From Nemertoderma westbladi (Eukaryota > Xenacoelomorpha > Nemertodermatida > Nemertodermatidae), in assembly GCA_032718475.1 (NCBI GenBank), contig JAUCBJ010006717.1, forward strand, positions 62,001 through 126,000: a stretch of DNA of 64,000 nt, written 5' to 3'. Of this stretch, positions 28,230 to 43,140 are shown piece by piece. Made by a program: the position numbers and the translations under genes. The notes beneath the pieces are model-generated. The model had not been told where the DNA came from. It did not search any database and saw nothing but the letters and a program-made list of their open reading frames with translations. Each line of letters starts with the position of its first letter. The stretch's first letter is position 1.

Positions 28230-29330
28230 ATGAACTATCAGAATGGAATGAACTATCAGAATGGAATGAACTATCAGAATGGAACGAATGAACTATCAGA
28301 ATGGAATGAACTATCAGAATGGAATGAACTATCAGAATGGAATTAACAATCAGAATGGAATGAACTATCAGAATGGAATGAACTATCAGAATGGAATGAA
28401 CTATCAGAATGGAATGAATGAACTATCAGAATGGAATGAACAATCATAATGGAATGAACTATCAGAATGGAATGAACTATCAGAATGGAATGAACTATCA
28501 GAATGGAATGAACTATCAGAATGGAATGAACTATCAGAATGGAATGAACTATCAGAATGGAATGAACTATCAGAATGGAATGAACTATCAGAATGGAATG
28601 AACTATCAGAATGGAATGAACTATCAGAATGGAATGAACTATCAGAATGGAATGAACTATCAGAATGGAATGAACAATCAGAATGGAATGAACTATCAGA
28701 ATGGAATGAACTATCAGAATGGAATGAACTATCAGAATGGAATGAACTATCAGAATGGAATGAACTATCAGAATGGAATGAACTATCAGAATGGAATGAA
28801 CAATCATAATGGAATGAACTATCAGAATGGAATGAACTATCAGAATGGAATGAACTATCAGAATGGAATGAACTATCAGAATGGAATGAATGAACTATCA
28901 GAATGGAATGAACTATCAGAATGGAATGAACTATCAGAATGGAATGAACTATCAGAATGGAATGAACTATCAGAATGGAATGAACTATCAGAATGGAATG
29001 AACTATCAGAATGGAATGAATGAACTATCAGAATGGAATGAACTATCAGAATGGAATGAACTATCAGAATGGAATGAACTATCAGAATGGAATGAACAAT
29101 CAGAATGGAATGAACTATCAGAATGGAATGAACTATCAGAATGGAATGAACTTTCAGAATGGAATGAATGAACTATCAGAATGGAATGAACTATCAGAAT
29201 GGAATGAACTATCAGAATGGAATGAACTATCAGAATGGAATGAATGAACTATCAGAATGGAATGAACTATCAGAATGGAATGAACTATCAGAATGGAATG
29301 AACTATCAGAATGGAATGAACTATCAGAAT
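28230..29330 (+). repeat. Module duplicated 12.5 kb downstream, left copy
   Basis: The series GGAACG unit (28285), ATTAAC (28343), 22-mer plus AACAATCATAATGG (28418), second CATAATGG near 28799, and 22-mers at 28890, 29020, 29168 and 29244 recurs at 40815-41792. The offset is 12,530 bp in the left part and 12,548 bp after one extra 18-mer in the other copy. The CTTTCAG unit at 29149 matches 41697. Confidence 0.75.
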
Positions 29331-29860
29331 GGAATGAACTATCAGAATGGAATGAACTATCAGAATGGAATGAACTATCAGAATGGAATGAACTATCAGA
29401 ATGGAATGAACTATCAGAATGGAATGAACTATCAGAATGGAATGAACTATCAGAATGGAATGAACTATCAGAATGGAATGAACTATCAGAATGGAATGAA
29501 CTATCAGAATGGAATGAACTATCAGAATGGAATGAACTATCAGAATGGAATGAACTATCAGAATGGAATGAACTATCAGAATGGAATTAACTATCAGAAT
29601 GGAATGAATGAACTATCAGAATGGAATGAACAATCAGAATGGAATGAATGAACTATCAGAATGGAATGAACTATCAGAATGGAATGAACTATCAGAATGG
29701 AATGAACTATCAGAATGGAATGAACTATCAGAATGGAATGAACTATCAGAATGGAATGAACTATCAGAATGGAATGAACTATCAGAATGGAATGAACTAT
29801 CAGAATGGAATGAATGAACTATCAGAATGGAATGAACAATCAGAATGGAATGAATGAACT
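29020..29860 (+). repeat. 22-mer barcode block, expanded copy at 29.0 kb
   Basis: 22-mers are at 29020, 29168, 29244, 29608 and 29648. The usual 238 interval is expanded to 364 (seven extra 18-mers) and the 40 is retained. CTTTCAG is at 29149. Confidence 0.78.
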
Positions 29861-30499
29861 ATCAGAATGGAATGAACTATCAGAATGGAATGAACTATCA
29901 GAATGGAATGAACTATCAGAATGGAATGAACTATCAGAATGGAATGAACTATCAGAATGGAATGAACAATCAGAATGGAATGAATGAACTATCAGAATGG
30001 AATGAACTATCAGAATGGAATGAACTATCAGAATGGAATGAACTATCAGAATGGAATGAACTATCAGAATGGAATGAATGAACTATCAGAATGGAATGAA
30101 CAATCAGAATGGAATGAATGAACTATCAGAATGGAATGAACTATCAGAATGGAATGAACTATCAGAATGGAATGAACTATCAGAATGGAATGAATGAACT
30201 ATCAGAATGGAATGAACTATCAGTATGGAATGAACTATCAGAATGGAATGAACTATCAGAATGGAATGAACTATCAGAATGGAATGAACTATCAGTATGG
30301 AATGAATGAACTATCAGAATGGAATGAACAATCAGAATGGAATGAATGAACTATCAGAATGGAATGAACTATCAGAATGGAATGAACTATCAGAATGGAA
30401 TGAACTATCAGAATGGAATGAACTATCAGAATGGAATGAACTATCAGAATGGAATGAACTATCAGAATGGAATGAATGAACTATCAGAATGGAATGAAC

Positions 30500-33400
30500 T
30501 ATCAGAATGGAATGAACTATCAGAATGGAATGAACTATCAGAATGGAATGAACTATCAGAATGGAATGAACTATCAGAATGGAATGAATGAACTATCAGA
30601 ATGGAATGAATGAACTATCAGAATGGAATGAACTATCAGAATGGAATGAACTATCAGAATGGAATGAACTATCAGAATGGAATGAACTATCAGAATGGAA
30701 TGAACTATCAGAATGGAATGAACTATCAGAATGGAATGAATGAACTATCAGAATGGAATGAACTATTAGAATGGAATGAACTATCAGAATGGAATGAACT
30801 ATCAGAATGGAATGAACTATCAGAATGGAATGAATGAACTATCAGAATGGAATGAACTATCAGAATGGAATGAACTATCAGAATGGAACGAATGAACTAT
30901 CAGAATGGAATGAACTATCAGAATGGAATGAACTATCAGAATGGAATTAACAATCAGAATGGAATGAACTATCAGAATGGAATGAACTATCAGAATGGAA
31001 TGAACTATCAGAATGGAATGAATGAACTATCAGAATGGAATGAACTATCAGAATGGAATGAACTATCAGAATGGAATCAACAATCAGAATGGAATGAACT
31101 ATCAGAATGGAATGAACTATCAGAATGGAATGAACTATCAGAATGGAATGAACTATCAGAATGGAATTAACAATCAGAATGGAATGAATGAACTATCAGA
31201 ATGGAATGAACTATCAGAATGGAATGAACTATCAGAATGGAATTAACAATCAGAATGGAATTAACTATCAGAATGGAATGAACAACCAGTATGGAATGTA
31301 TGAACTATCAGAATGGAATGAACTATCAGAATGGAATTAACAATCAGAATGGAATGAACTATCAGAATGGAATGAACTATCAGAATGGAATGAACTATCA
31401 GAATGGAATGAACTATCAGAATGGAATTAACAATCAGAATGGAATGAATGAACTATCAGAATGGAATGAATGAACTATCAGAATGGAATTAACTATCAGA
31501 ATGGAATGAACTATCAGAATGGAATGAACTATCAGAATGGAATGAACTATCAGAATGGAATGAATGAACTATCAGAATGGAATGAACTATCAGAATGGAA
31601 TGAACTATCAGAATGGAATTAACAATCAGAATGGAATTAACTATCAGAATGGAATGAACAACCAGTATGGAATGTATGAACTATCAGAATGGAATGAACT
31701 ATCAGAATGGAATGAACTATCAGAATGGAATGAACTATCAGAATGGAATGAACTATCAGAATGGAATGAACTATCAGAATGGAATGAATGATCAGAATGG
31801 AATGAACTATCAGAATGGAATGAATGAACTATCAGAATGGAATGAACTATCAGAATGGAATGAACTATCAGAATGGAATTAACAATCAGAATGGAATGAA
31901 CTATAAAAATGGAATGAACTATCAGAATGGAATGAACTATCAGAATGGAATGAACTATCAGAATGGAATGAATGAACTATCAGAATGGAATGAACTATCA
32001 GAATGGAATGAACTATCAGAATGGAATTAACAATCAGAATGGAATTAACTATCAGAATGGAATGAACAACCAGTATGGAATGTATGAACTATCAGAATGG
32101 AATGAACTATCAGAATGGAATGAACTATCAGAATGGAATGAACTATCAGAATGGAATGAACTATCAGAATGGAATGAACTATCAGAATGGAATGAACTAT
32201 CAGAATGGAATGAACTATCAGAATGGAATGTATGAACTATCAGAATGGAATGAACTATCAGAATGGAATGTATGAACTATCAGAATGGAATGAACTATCA
32301 GAATGGAATGAACTATCAGAATGGAATTAACAATCAGAATGGAATTAACTATCAGAATGGAATGAACAACCAGTATGGAATGTATGAACTATCAGAATGG
32401 AATGAACTATCAGAATGGAATGAACTATCAGAATGGAATGAACTATCAGAATGGAATGAACTATCAGAATGGAATGAACTATCAGAATGGAATGAATGAA
32501 CTATCAGAATGGAATTAACAATCAGAATGGAATGAACTATCAGAATGGAATGAACTATCAGAATGGAATGAACTATCAGAATGGAATGAACTATCAGAAT
32601 GGAATGAGCTATCAGAATGGAATGAACAATCAGAATGGAATTAACAATCAGAATGGAATGAACTATCAGAATGGAATGAACTATCAGAATGGAATGAACT
32701 ATCAGAATGGAATGAACAATCAGAATGGAATTAACAATCAGAATGGAATGAACTATCAGAATGGAATGAACAACCAGTATGGAATGAACTATCAGAATGG
32801 AATGAACTATCAGAATGGAATGAACTATCAGAATGGAATGAACTATCAGAATGGAATGAACTATAAAAATGGAATTAACTATCAGAATGGAATGAACAAC
32901 CAGTATGGAATGTATGAACTATCAGAATGGAATGAATGAACTATCAGAATGGAATGAACTATCAGAATGGAATGAACTATCAGAATGGAATGAACTATCA
33001 GAATGGAATGAACAATCAGAATGGAATTAATGAACTATCAGAATGGAATGAACTATCAGAATGGAATGAACTATCAGAATGGAATGAACTATCAGAATGG
33101 AATGAACTATCAGAATGGAATGAACTATCAGAATGGAATGAACTATCAGAATGGAATGAACTATCAGAATGGAATGAACTATCAGAATGGAATGAACTAT
33201 CAGAATGGAATGAACAATCAGAATGGAATGAACTATCAGAATGGAATGAACTATCAGAATGGAATGAACTATCAGAATGGAATGAACTATCAGAATGGAA
33301 TGAACTATCAGAATGGAATGAACTATCAGAATGGAATGAACAATCATAATGGAATGAACTATCAGAATGGAATGAACTATCAGAATGGAATGAACTATCA

Positions 33401-35420
33401 GAATGGAATGAACTATCAGAATGGAATGAATGAACTATCAGAATGGAATGAACTATCAGAATGGAATGAACTATCAGAATGGAATGAACTATCAGAATGG
33501 AATGAACTATCAGAATGGAATGAACTATCAGAATGGAATGAACTATCAGAATGGAATGAACTTTCAGAATGGAATGAATGAACTATCAGAATGGAATGAA
33601 CTATCAGAATGGAATGAACTATCAGAATGGAATGAACTATCAGAATGGAATGAATGAACTATCAGAATGGAATGAACTATCAGAATGGAATGAACTATCA
33701 GAATGGAATGAACTATCAGAATGGAATGAACTATCAGAATGGAATGAACTATCAGAATGGAATGAACTATCAGAATGGAATGAACTATCAGAATGGAATG
33801 AACTATCAGAATGGAATGAACTATCAGAATGGAATGAACTATCAGAATGGAATGAACTATCAGAATGGAATGAACTATCAGAATGGAATGAATGAACTAT
33901 CAGAATGGAATGAACAATCAGAATGGAATGAATGAACTATCAGAATGGAATGAACTATCAGAATGGAATGAACTATCAGAATGGAATGAACTATCAGAAT
34001 GGAATGAACTATCAGAATGGAATGAACTATCAGAATGGAATGAACTATCAGAATGGAATGAACAATCAGAATGGAATGAATGAACTATCAGAATGGAATG
34101 AACTATCAGAATGGAATGAACTATCAGAATGGAATGAACTATCAGAATGGAATGAACTATCAGAATGGAATGAATGAACTATCAGAATGGAATGAACAAT
34201 CAGAATGGAATGAATGAACTATCAGAATGGAATGAACTATCAGAATGGAATGAACTATCAGAATGGAATGAACTATCAGAATGGAATGAATGAACTATCA
34301 GTATGGAATGAACTATCAGAATGGAATGAACTATCAGAATGGAATGAACTATCAGAATGGAATGAACTATCAGTATGGAATGAATGAACTATCAGAATGG
34401 AATGAACAATCAGAATGGAATGAATGAACTATCAGAATGGAATGAATGAACTATCAGAATGGAATGAACTATCAGAATGGAATGAACTATCAGAATGGAA
34501 TGAACTATCAGAATGGAATGAACTATCAGAATGGAATGAACTATCAGAATGGAATGAACTATCAGAATGGAATGAATGAACTATCAGAATGGAATGAACT
34601 ATCAGAATGGAATGAACTATCAGAATGGAATGAACTATCAGAATGGAATGAACTATCAGAATGGAATGAATGAACTATCAGAATGGAATGAATGAACTAT
34701 CAGAATGGAATGAACTATCAGAATGGAATGAACTATCAGAATGGAATGAACTATCAGAATGGAATGAACTATCAGAATGGAATGAACTATCAGAATGGAA
34801 TGAACTATCAGAATGGAATGAATGAACTATCAGAATGGAATGAACTATCAGAATGGAATGAACTATCAGAATGGAATGAACTATCAGAATGGAATGAACT
34901 ATCAGAATGGAATGAATGAACTATCAGAATGGAATGAACTATCAGAATGGAATGAACTATCAGAATGGAACGAATGAACTATCAGAATGGAATGAACTAT
35001 CAGAATGGAATGAACTATCAGAATGGAATTAACAATCAGAATGGAATGAACTATCAGAATGGAATGAACTATCAGAATGGAATGAACTATCAGAATGGAA
35101 TGAATGAACTATCAGAATGGAATGAACAATCATAATGGAATGAACTATCAGAATGGAATGAACTATCAGAATGGAATGAACTATCAGAATGGAATGAACT
35201 ATTAGAATGGAATGAACTATCAGAATGGAATGAACTATCAGAATGGAATGAACTATCAGAATGGAATGAACTATCAGAATGGAATGAACTATCAGAATGG
35301 AATGAACTATCAGAATGGAATGAACTATCAGAATGGAATGAACTATCAGAATGGAATGAACAATCAGAATGGAATGAACTAACAGAATGGAATGAACTAT
35401 CAGAATGGAATGAACTATCA
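30500..35420 (+). repeat. Domain C tandem duplication of about 4.8-4.9 kb, copy 1
   Basis: Markers at 30610, 30885 (GGAACG), 31022, 31291, 31564, 31667 and 31824 recur at +4,948. After a length change near 32.0-32.2 kb, markers at 32263, 32496 and 32936 recur at +4,832, 33430 and 33892 at +4,778, and 34446 and 34692 at +4,738. The module combines the ACCAGTATGG/TATGAAC units of domain D with the 22-mer barcode of domains A and B. The stepwise offset loss shows internal indels of whole units after duplication. Confidence 0.8.
33430..34214 (+). repeat. 22-mer barcode block, copy at 33.4 kb
   Basis: Intervals are 148, 76, 238, 40, 148, 94 and 40, the same as at 12.3 kb although 21 kb away. CTTTCAG is at 33559 and a CAGTATGG pair follows near 34300 and 34372. 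Confidence 0.83.
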
Positions 35421-38400
35421 GAATGGAATGAACTATCAGAATGGAATGAACTATCAGAATGGAATGAACTATCAGAATGGAATGAACTATCAGAATGGAA
35501 TGAACTATCAGAATGGAATGAACTATCAGAATGGAATGAACTATCAGAATGGAATGAATGAACTATCAGAATGGAATGAACTATCAGAATGGAATGAACT
35601 ATCAGAATGGAATGAACTATCAGAATGGAATGAACTATCAGAATGGAATGAACTATCAGAATGGAATGAACTATCAGAATGGAATGAATGAACTATCAGA
35701 ATGGAATGAACTATCAGAATGGAATGAACTATCAGAATGGAATGAACTATCAGAATGGAATGAACTATCAGAATGGAATGAATGAACTATCAGAATGGAA
35801 TGAACTATCAGAATGGAATGAACTATCAGAATGGAACGAATGAACTATCAGAATGGAATGAACTATCAGAATGGAATGAACTATCAGAATGGAATTAACA
35901 ATCAGAATGGAATGAACTATCAGAATGGAATGAACTATCAGAATGGAATGAACTATCAGAATGGAATGAATGAACTATCAGAATGGAATGAACTATCAGA
36001 ATGGAATGAACTATCAGAATGGAATTAACAATCAGAATGGAATGAACTATCAGAATGGAATGAACTATCAGAATGGAATGAACTATCAGAATGGAATGAA
36101 CTATCAGAATGGAATTAACAATCAGAATGGAATGAATGAACTATCAGAATGGAATGAACTATCAGAATGGAATGAACTATCAGAATGGAATTAACAATCA
36201 GAATGGAATTAACTATCAGAATGGAATGAACAACCAGTATGGAATGTATGAACTATCAGAATGGAATGAACTATCAGAATGGAATTAACAATCAGAATGG
36301 AATGAACTATCAGAATGGAATGAACTATCAGAATGGAATGAACTATCAGAATGGAATGAACTATCAGAATGGAATTAACAATCAGAATGGAATGAATGAA
36401 CTATCAGAATGGAATGAATGAACTATCAGAATGGAATGAACTATCAGAATGGAATGAACTATCAGAATGGAATGAACTATCAGAATGGAATGAACTATCA
36501 GAATGGAATGAATGAACTATCAGAATGGAATGAACTATCAGAATGGAATGAACTATCAGAATGGAATTAACAATCAGAATGGAATTAACTATCAGAATGG
36601 AATGAACAACCAGTATGGAATGTATGAACTATCAGAATGGAATGAACTATCAGAATGGAATGAACTATCAGAATGGAATGAACTATCAGAATGGAATGAA
36701 CTATCAGAATGGAATGAACTATCAGAATGGAATGAATGATCAGAATGGAATGAACTATCAGAATGGAATGAATGAACTATCAGAATGGAATGAACTATCA
36801 GAATGGAATGAACTATCAGAATGGAATTAACAATCAGAATGGAATTAACTATCAGAATGGAATGAACAACCAGTATGGAATGTATGAACTATCAGAATGG
36901 AATGAACTATCAGAATGGAATGAACTATCAGAATGGAATGAACTATCAGAATGGAATGAACTATCAGAATGGAATGAACTATCAGAATGGAATTAACAAT
37001 CAGAATGGAATGAACTATCAGAATGGAACGAACTATCAGAATGGAATGAACTATCAGAATGGAATGAACTATCAGAATGGAATGAACTATCAGAATGAAA
37101 TGTATGAACTATCAGAATGGAATGAACTATCAGAATGGAATGAACTATCAGAATGGAATTAACAATCAGAATGGAATTAACTATCAGAATGGAATGAACA
37201 ACCAGTATGGAATGTATGAACTATCAGAATGGAATGAACTATCAGAATGGAATGAACTATCAGAATGGAATGAACTATCAGAATGGAATGAACTATCAGA
37301 ATGGAATGAACTATCAGAATGGAATGAATGAACTATCAGAATGGAATTAACAATCAGAATGGAATGAACTATCAGAATGGAATGAACTATCAGAATGGAA
37401 TGAACTATCAGAATGGAATGAACTATCAGAATGGAATGAGCTATCAGAATGGAATGAACAATCAGAATGGAATTAACAATCAGAATGGAATGAACTATCA
37501 GAATGGAATGAACTATCAGAATGGAATGAACTATCAGAATGGAATGAACAATCAGAATGGAATTAACAATCAGAATGGAATGAACTATCAGAATGGAATG
37601 AACAACCAGTATGGAATGAACTATCAGAATGGAATGAACTATCAGAATGGAATGAACTATCAGAATGGAATGAACTATCAGAATGGAATGAACTATAAAA
37701 ATGGAATTAACTATCAGAATGGAATGAACAACCAGTATGGAATGTATGAACTATCAGAATGGAATGAATGAACTATCAGAATGGAATGAACTATCAGAAT
37801 GGAATGAACTATCAGAATGGAATGAACTATCAGAATGGAATGAACAATCAGAATGGAATTAATGAACTATCAGAATGGAATGAACTATCAGAATGGAATG
37901 AACTATCAGAATGGAATGAACTATCAGAATGGAATGAACTATCAGAATGGAATGAACTATCAGAATGGAATGAACTATCAGAATGGAATGAACTATCAGA
38001 ATGGAATGAACTATCAGAATGGAATGAACTATCAGAATGGAATGAACAATCAGAATGGAATGAACTATCAGAATGGAATGAACTATCAGAATGGAATGAA
38101 CTATCAGAATGGAATGAACTATCAGAATGGAATGAACTATCAGAATGGAATGAACTATCAGAATGGAATGAACTATCAGAATGGAATGAACTATCAGAAT
38201 GGAATGAATGAACTATCAGAATGGAATGAACTATCAGAATGGAATGAACTATCAGAATGGAATGAACTATCAGAATGGAATGAACTATCAGAATGGAATG
38301 AACTATCAGAATGGAATGAACTATCAGAATGGAATGAACTTTCAGAATGGAATGAATGAACTATCAGAATGGAATGAACTATCAGAATGGAATGAACTAT

Positions 38401-40300
38401 CAGAATGGAATGAACTATCAGAATGGAATGAATGAACTATCAGAATGGAATGAACTATCAGAATGGAATGAACTATCAGAATGGAATGAACTATCAGAAT
38501 GGAATGAACTATCAGAATGGAATGAACTATCAGAATGGAATGAACTATCAGAATGGAATGAACTATCAGAATGGAATGAACTATCAGAATGGAATGGACT
38601 ATCAGAATGGAATGAACTATCAGAATGGAATGAACTATCAGAATGGAATGAACTATCAGAATGGAATGAATGAACTATCAGAATGGAATGAACAATCAGA
38701 ATGGAATGAATGAACTATCAGAATGGAATGAACTATCAGAATGGAATGAACTATCAGAATGGAATGAACTATCAGAATGGAATGAACTATCAGAATGGAA
38801 TGAACTATCAGAATGGAATGAACTATCAGAATGGAATGAACAATCAGAATGGAATGAATGAACTATCAGAATGGAATGAACTATCAGAATGGAATGAACT
38901 ATCAGAATGGAATGAACTATCAGAATGGAATGAATGAACTATCAGAATGGAATGAACAATCAGAATGGAATGAATGAACTATCAGAATGGAATGAACTAT
39001 CAGAATGGAATGAACTATCAGAATGGAATGAACTATCAGAATGGAATGAATGAACTATCAGTATGGAATGAACTATCAGAATGGAATGAACTATCAGAAT
39101 GGAATGAACTATCAGAATGGAATGAACTATCAGTATGGAATGAATGAACTATCAGAATGGAATGAACAATCAGAATGGAATGAATGAACTATCAGAATGG
39201 AATGAACTATCAGAATGGAATGAACTATCAGAATGGAATGAACTATCAGAATGGAATGAACTATCAGAATGGAATGAACTATCAGAATGGAATGAACTAT
39301 CAGAATGGAATGAATGAACTATCAGAATGGAATGAACTATCAGAATGGAATGAACTATCAGAATGGAATGAACTATCAGAATGGAATGAACTATCAGAAT
39401 GGAATGAATGAACTATCAGAATGGAATGAATGAACTATCAGAATGGAATGAACTATCAGAATGGAATGAACTATCAGAATGGAATGAACTATCAGAATGG
39501 AATGAACTATCAGAATGGAATGAACTATCAGAATGGAATGAACTATCAGAATGGAATGAATGAACTATCAGAATGGAATGAACTATCAGAATGGAATGAA
39601 CTATCAGAATGGAATGAACTATCAGAATGGAATGAACTATCAGAATGGAATGAATGAACTATCAGAATGGAATGAACTATCAGAATGGAATGAACTATCA
39701 GAATGGAACGAATGAACTATCAGAATGGAATGAACTATCAGAATGGAATGAACTATCAGAATGGAATTAACAATCAGAATGGAATGAACTATCAGAATGG
39801 AATGAACTATCAGAATGGAATGAACTATCAGAATGGAATGAATGAACTATCAGAATGGAATGAACAATCATAATGGAATGAACTATCAGAATGGAATGAA
39901 CTATCAGAATGGAATGAACTATCAGAATGGAATGAACTATCAGAATGGAATGAACTATCAGAATGGAATGAACTATCAGAATGGAATGAACTATCAGAAT
40001 GGAATGAACTATCAGAATGGAATGAACTATCAGAATGGAATGAATGAACTATCAGAATGGAATGAACTATCAGAATGGAATGAACTATCAGAATGGAATG
40101 AACTATCAGAATGGAATGAACTATCAGAATGGAATGAACTATCAGAATGGAATGAACTATCAGAATGGAATGAACAATCAGAATGGAATGAATGAACTAT
40201 CAGAATGGAATGAACTATCAGAATGGAATGAACTATCAGAATGGAATGAACTATCAGAATGGAATGAACTATCAGAATGGAATGAATGAACTATCAGAAT
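35421..40300 (+). repeat. Domain C tandem duplication of about 4.8-4.9 kb, copy 2
   Basis: This follows copy 1 directly with the same element order: GGAACG (35837), ATTAAC/ACCAGTATGG section (36.0-37.8 kb), barcode from 38208, CAGTATGG pair near 39060 and 39132, then GGAACG (39709). Private differences include GGAACGAACTATC at 37029, AATGAAATG near 37098 and GGAATGGACTATC near 38596. The left part is about 200 bp shorter than copy 1. Confidence 0.8.
38208..38974 (+). repeat. 22-mer barcode block, copy at 38.2 kb
   Basis: Intervals are 148, 76, 238, 40, 148, 76 and 40, with CTTTCAG at 38337. This is the domain C copy 2 version. Confidence 0.82.
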
Positions 40301-40759
40301 GGAATGAACAATCAGAATGGAATGAATGAACTATCAGAATGGAATGAACTATCAGAATGGAATGAACTATCAGAATGGAATGAACTATCAGAATGGAATG
40401 AACTATCAGAATGGAATGAATGAACTATCAGAATGGAATGAACTATCAGAATGGAATGAACTATCAGAATGGAATGAACTATCAGAATGGAATGAACTAT
40501 CAGAATGGAATGAATGAACTATCAGAATGGAATGAATGAACTATCAGAATGGAATGAACTATCAGAATGGAATGAACTATCAGAATGGAATGAACTATCA
40601 GAATGGAATGAACTATCAGAATGGAATGAACTATCAGAATGGAATGAACTATCAGAATGGAATGAATGAACTATCAGAATGGAATGAACTATCAGAATGG
40701 AATGAACTATCAGAATGGAATGAACTATCAGAATGGAATGAACTATCAGAATGGAATGA

Positions 40760-41880
40760 ATGAACTATCAGAATGGAATGAACTATCAGAATGGAATGAA
40801 CTATCAGAATGGAACGAATGAACTATCAGAATGGAATGAACTATCAGAATGGAATGAACTATCAGAATGGAATTAACAATCAGAATGGAATGAACTATCA
40901 GAATGGAATGAACTATCAGAATGGAATGAACTATCAGAATGGAATGAATGAACTATCAGAATGGAATGAACAATCATAATGGAATGAACTATCAGAATGG
41001 AATGAACTATCAGAATGGAATGAACTATCAGAATGGAATGAACTATCAGAATGGAATGAACTATCAGAATGGAATGAACTATCAGAATGGAATGAACTAT
41101 CAGAATGGAATGAACTATCAGAATGGAATGAACTATCAGAATGGAATGAACTATCAGAATGGAATGAACTATCAGAATGGAATGAACTATCAGAATGGAA
41201 TGAACTATCAGAATGGAATGAACAATCAGAATGGAATGAACTATCAGAATGGAATGAACTATCAGAATGGAATGAACTATCAGAATGGAATGAACTATCA
41301 GAATGGAATGAACTATCAGAATGGAATGAACTATCAGAATGGAATGAACAATCATAATGGAATGAACTATCAGAATGGAATGAACTATCAGAATGGAATG
41401 AACTATCAGAATGGAATGAACTATCAGAATGGAATGAATGAACTATCAGAATGGAATGAACTATCAGAATGGAATGAACTATCAGAATGGAATGAACTAT
41501 CAGAATGGAATGAACTATCAGAATGGAATGAACTATCAGAATGGAATGAACTATCAGAATGGAATGAATGAACTATCAGAATGGAATGAACTATCAGAAT
41601 GGAATGAACTATCAGAATGGAATGAACTATCAGAATGGAATGAACAATCAGAATGGAATGAACTATCAGAATGGAATGAACTATCAGAATGGAATGAACT
41701 TTCAGAATGGAATGAATGAACTATCAGAATGGAATGAACTATCAGAATGGAATGAACTATCAGAATGGAATGAACTATCAGAATGGAATGAATGAACTAT
41801 CAGAATGGAATGAACTATCAGAATGGAATGAACTATCAGAATGGAATGAACTATCAGAATGGAATGAACTATCAGAATGG
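40760..41880 (+). repeat. Module duplicated 12.5 kb upstream, right copy
   Basis: This is the counterpart of the segment at 28.2-29.3 kb, with the same order of GGAACG (40815), ATTAAC, CATAATGG pair, 22-mer barcode (41438, 41568, 41716, 41792) and CTTTCAG (41697). It carries one more 18-mer in the run after 40948. Confidence 0.75.
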
Positions 41881-42370
41881 AATGAACTATCAGAATGGAA
41901 TGAACTATCAGAATGGAATGAACTATCAGAATGGAATGAACTATCAGAATGGAATGAACTATCAGAATGGAATGAACTATCAGAATGGAATGAACTATCA
42001 GAATGGAATGAACTATCAGAATGGAATGAATGAACTATCAGAATGGAATGAACAATCAGAATGGAATGAATGAACTATCAGAATGGAATGAACTATCAGA
42101 ATGGAATGAACTATCAGAATGGAATGAACTATCAGAATGGAATGAACTATCAGAATGGAATGAACTATCAGAATGGAATGAACTATCAGAATGGAATGAA
42201 CTATCAGAATGGAATGAACAATCAGAATGGAATGAATGAACTATCAGAATGGAATGAACTATCAGAATGGAATGAACTATCAGAATGGAATGAACTATCA
42301 GAATGGAATGAACTATCAGAATGGAATGAATGAACTATCAGAATGGAATGAACAATCAGAATGGAATGAA
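41568..42370 (+). repeat. 22-mer barcode block, copy at 41.6 kb
   Basis: Intervals are 148, 76, 238, 40, 166, 94 and 40, with CTTTCAG at 41697. It is the last copy in the window; domains D and E have none. Confidence 0.82.
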
Positions 42371-43140
42371 TGAACTATCAGAATGGAATGAACTATCAGA
42401 ATGGAATGAACTATCAGAATGGAATGAACTATCAGAATGGAATGAATGAACTATCAGAATGGAATGAACTATCAGTATGGAATGAACTATCAGAATGGAA
42501 TGAACTATCAGAATGGAATGAACTATCAGAATGGAATGAACTATCAGTATGGAATGAATGAACTATCAGAATGGAATGAACAATCAGAATGGAATGAATG
42601 AGCTATCAGAATGGAATGAACTATCAGAATGGAATGAACTATCAGAATGGAATGAACTATCAGAATGGAATGAACTATCAGAATGGAATGAACTATCAGA
42701 ATGGAATGAACTATCAGAATGGAATGAACTATCAGAATGGAATGAACTATCAGAATGGAATGAACTATCAGAATGGAATGAACTATCAGAATGGAATGAA
42801 CTATCAGAATGGAATGAACTATCAGAATGGAATGAATGAACTATCAGAATGGAATGAATGAACTATCAGAATGGAATGAACTATCAGAATGGAATGAACT
42901 ATCAGAATGGAATGAACTATCAGAATGGAATGAACTATCAGAATGGAATGAACTATCAGAATGGAATGAACTATCAGAATGGAATGAATGAACTATCAGA
43001 ATGGAATGAACTATCAGAATGGAATGAACTATCAGAATGGAATGAACTATCAGAATGGAATGAACTATCAGAATGGAATGAATGAACTATCAGAATGGAA
43101 TGAACTATCAGAATGGAATGAACTATCAGAATGGAACGAA
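42070..43140 (+). repeat. Barcode-type array linking the 12.5-kb duplicate to the third domain C module
   Basis: This stretch holds only canonical 18-mers and 22-mers, with a CAGTATGG pair near 42472 and 42544 and one AGCTATCAG unit at 42601. It ends at a GGAACG unit (C at 43137). It resembles the 29.6-30.9 kb and 39.2-39.7 kb tails of the same barcode module. Confidence 0.65.

Larger units (their letters stand above)
18180..30500 (+). repeat. Domain B: homogeneous core of the array
   Basis: From 18,180 to about 28,340 I see no ATTAAC, GTAATG or ATAAAC units. Variation is limited to AACAATCAG, occasional CATAATGG, CTTTCAG and CAGTATGG units, and the positions of 22-bp units. Structure is therefore visible mostly as 22-mer spacing. 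The first ATTAAC reappears at 28,343. The right edge is set where the 4.9-kb duplication of domain C begins, between about 30,480 and 30,600. Confidence 0.75.
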
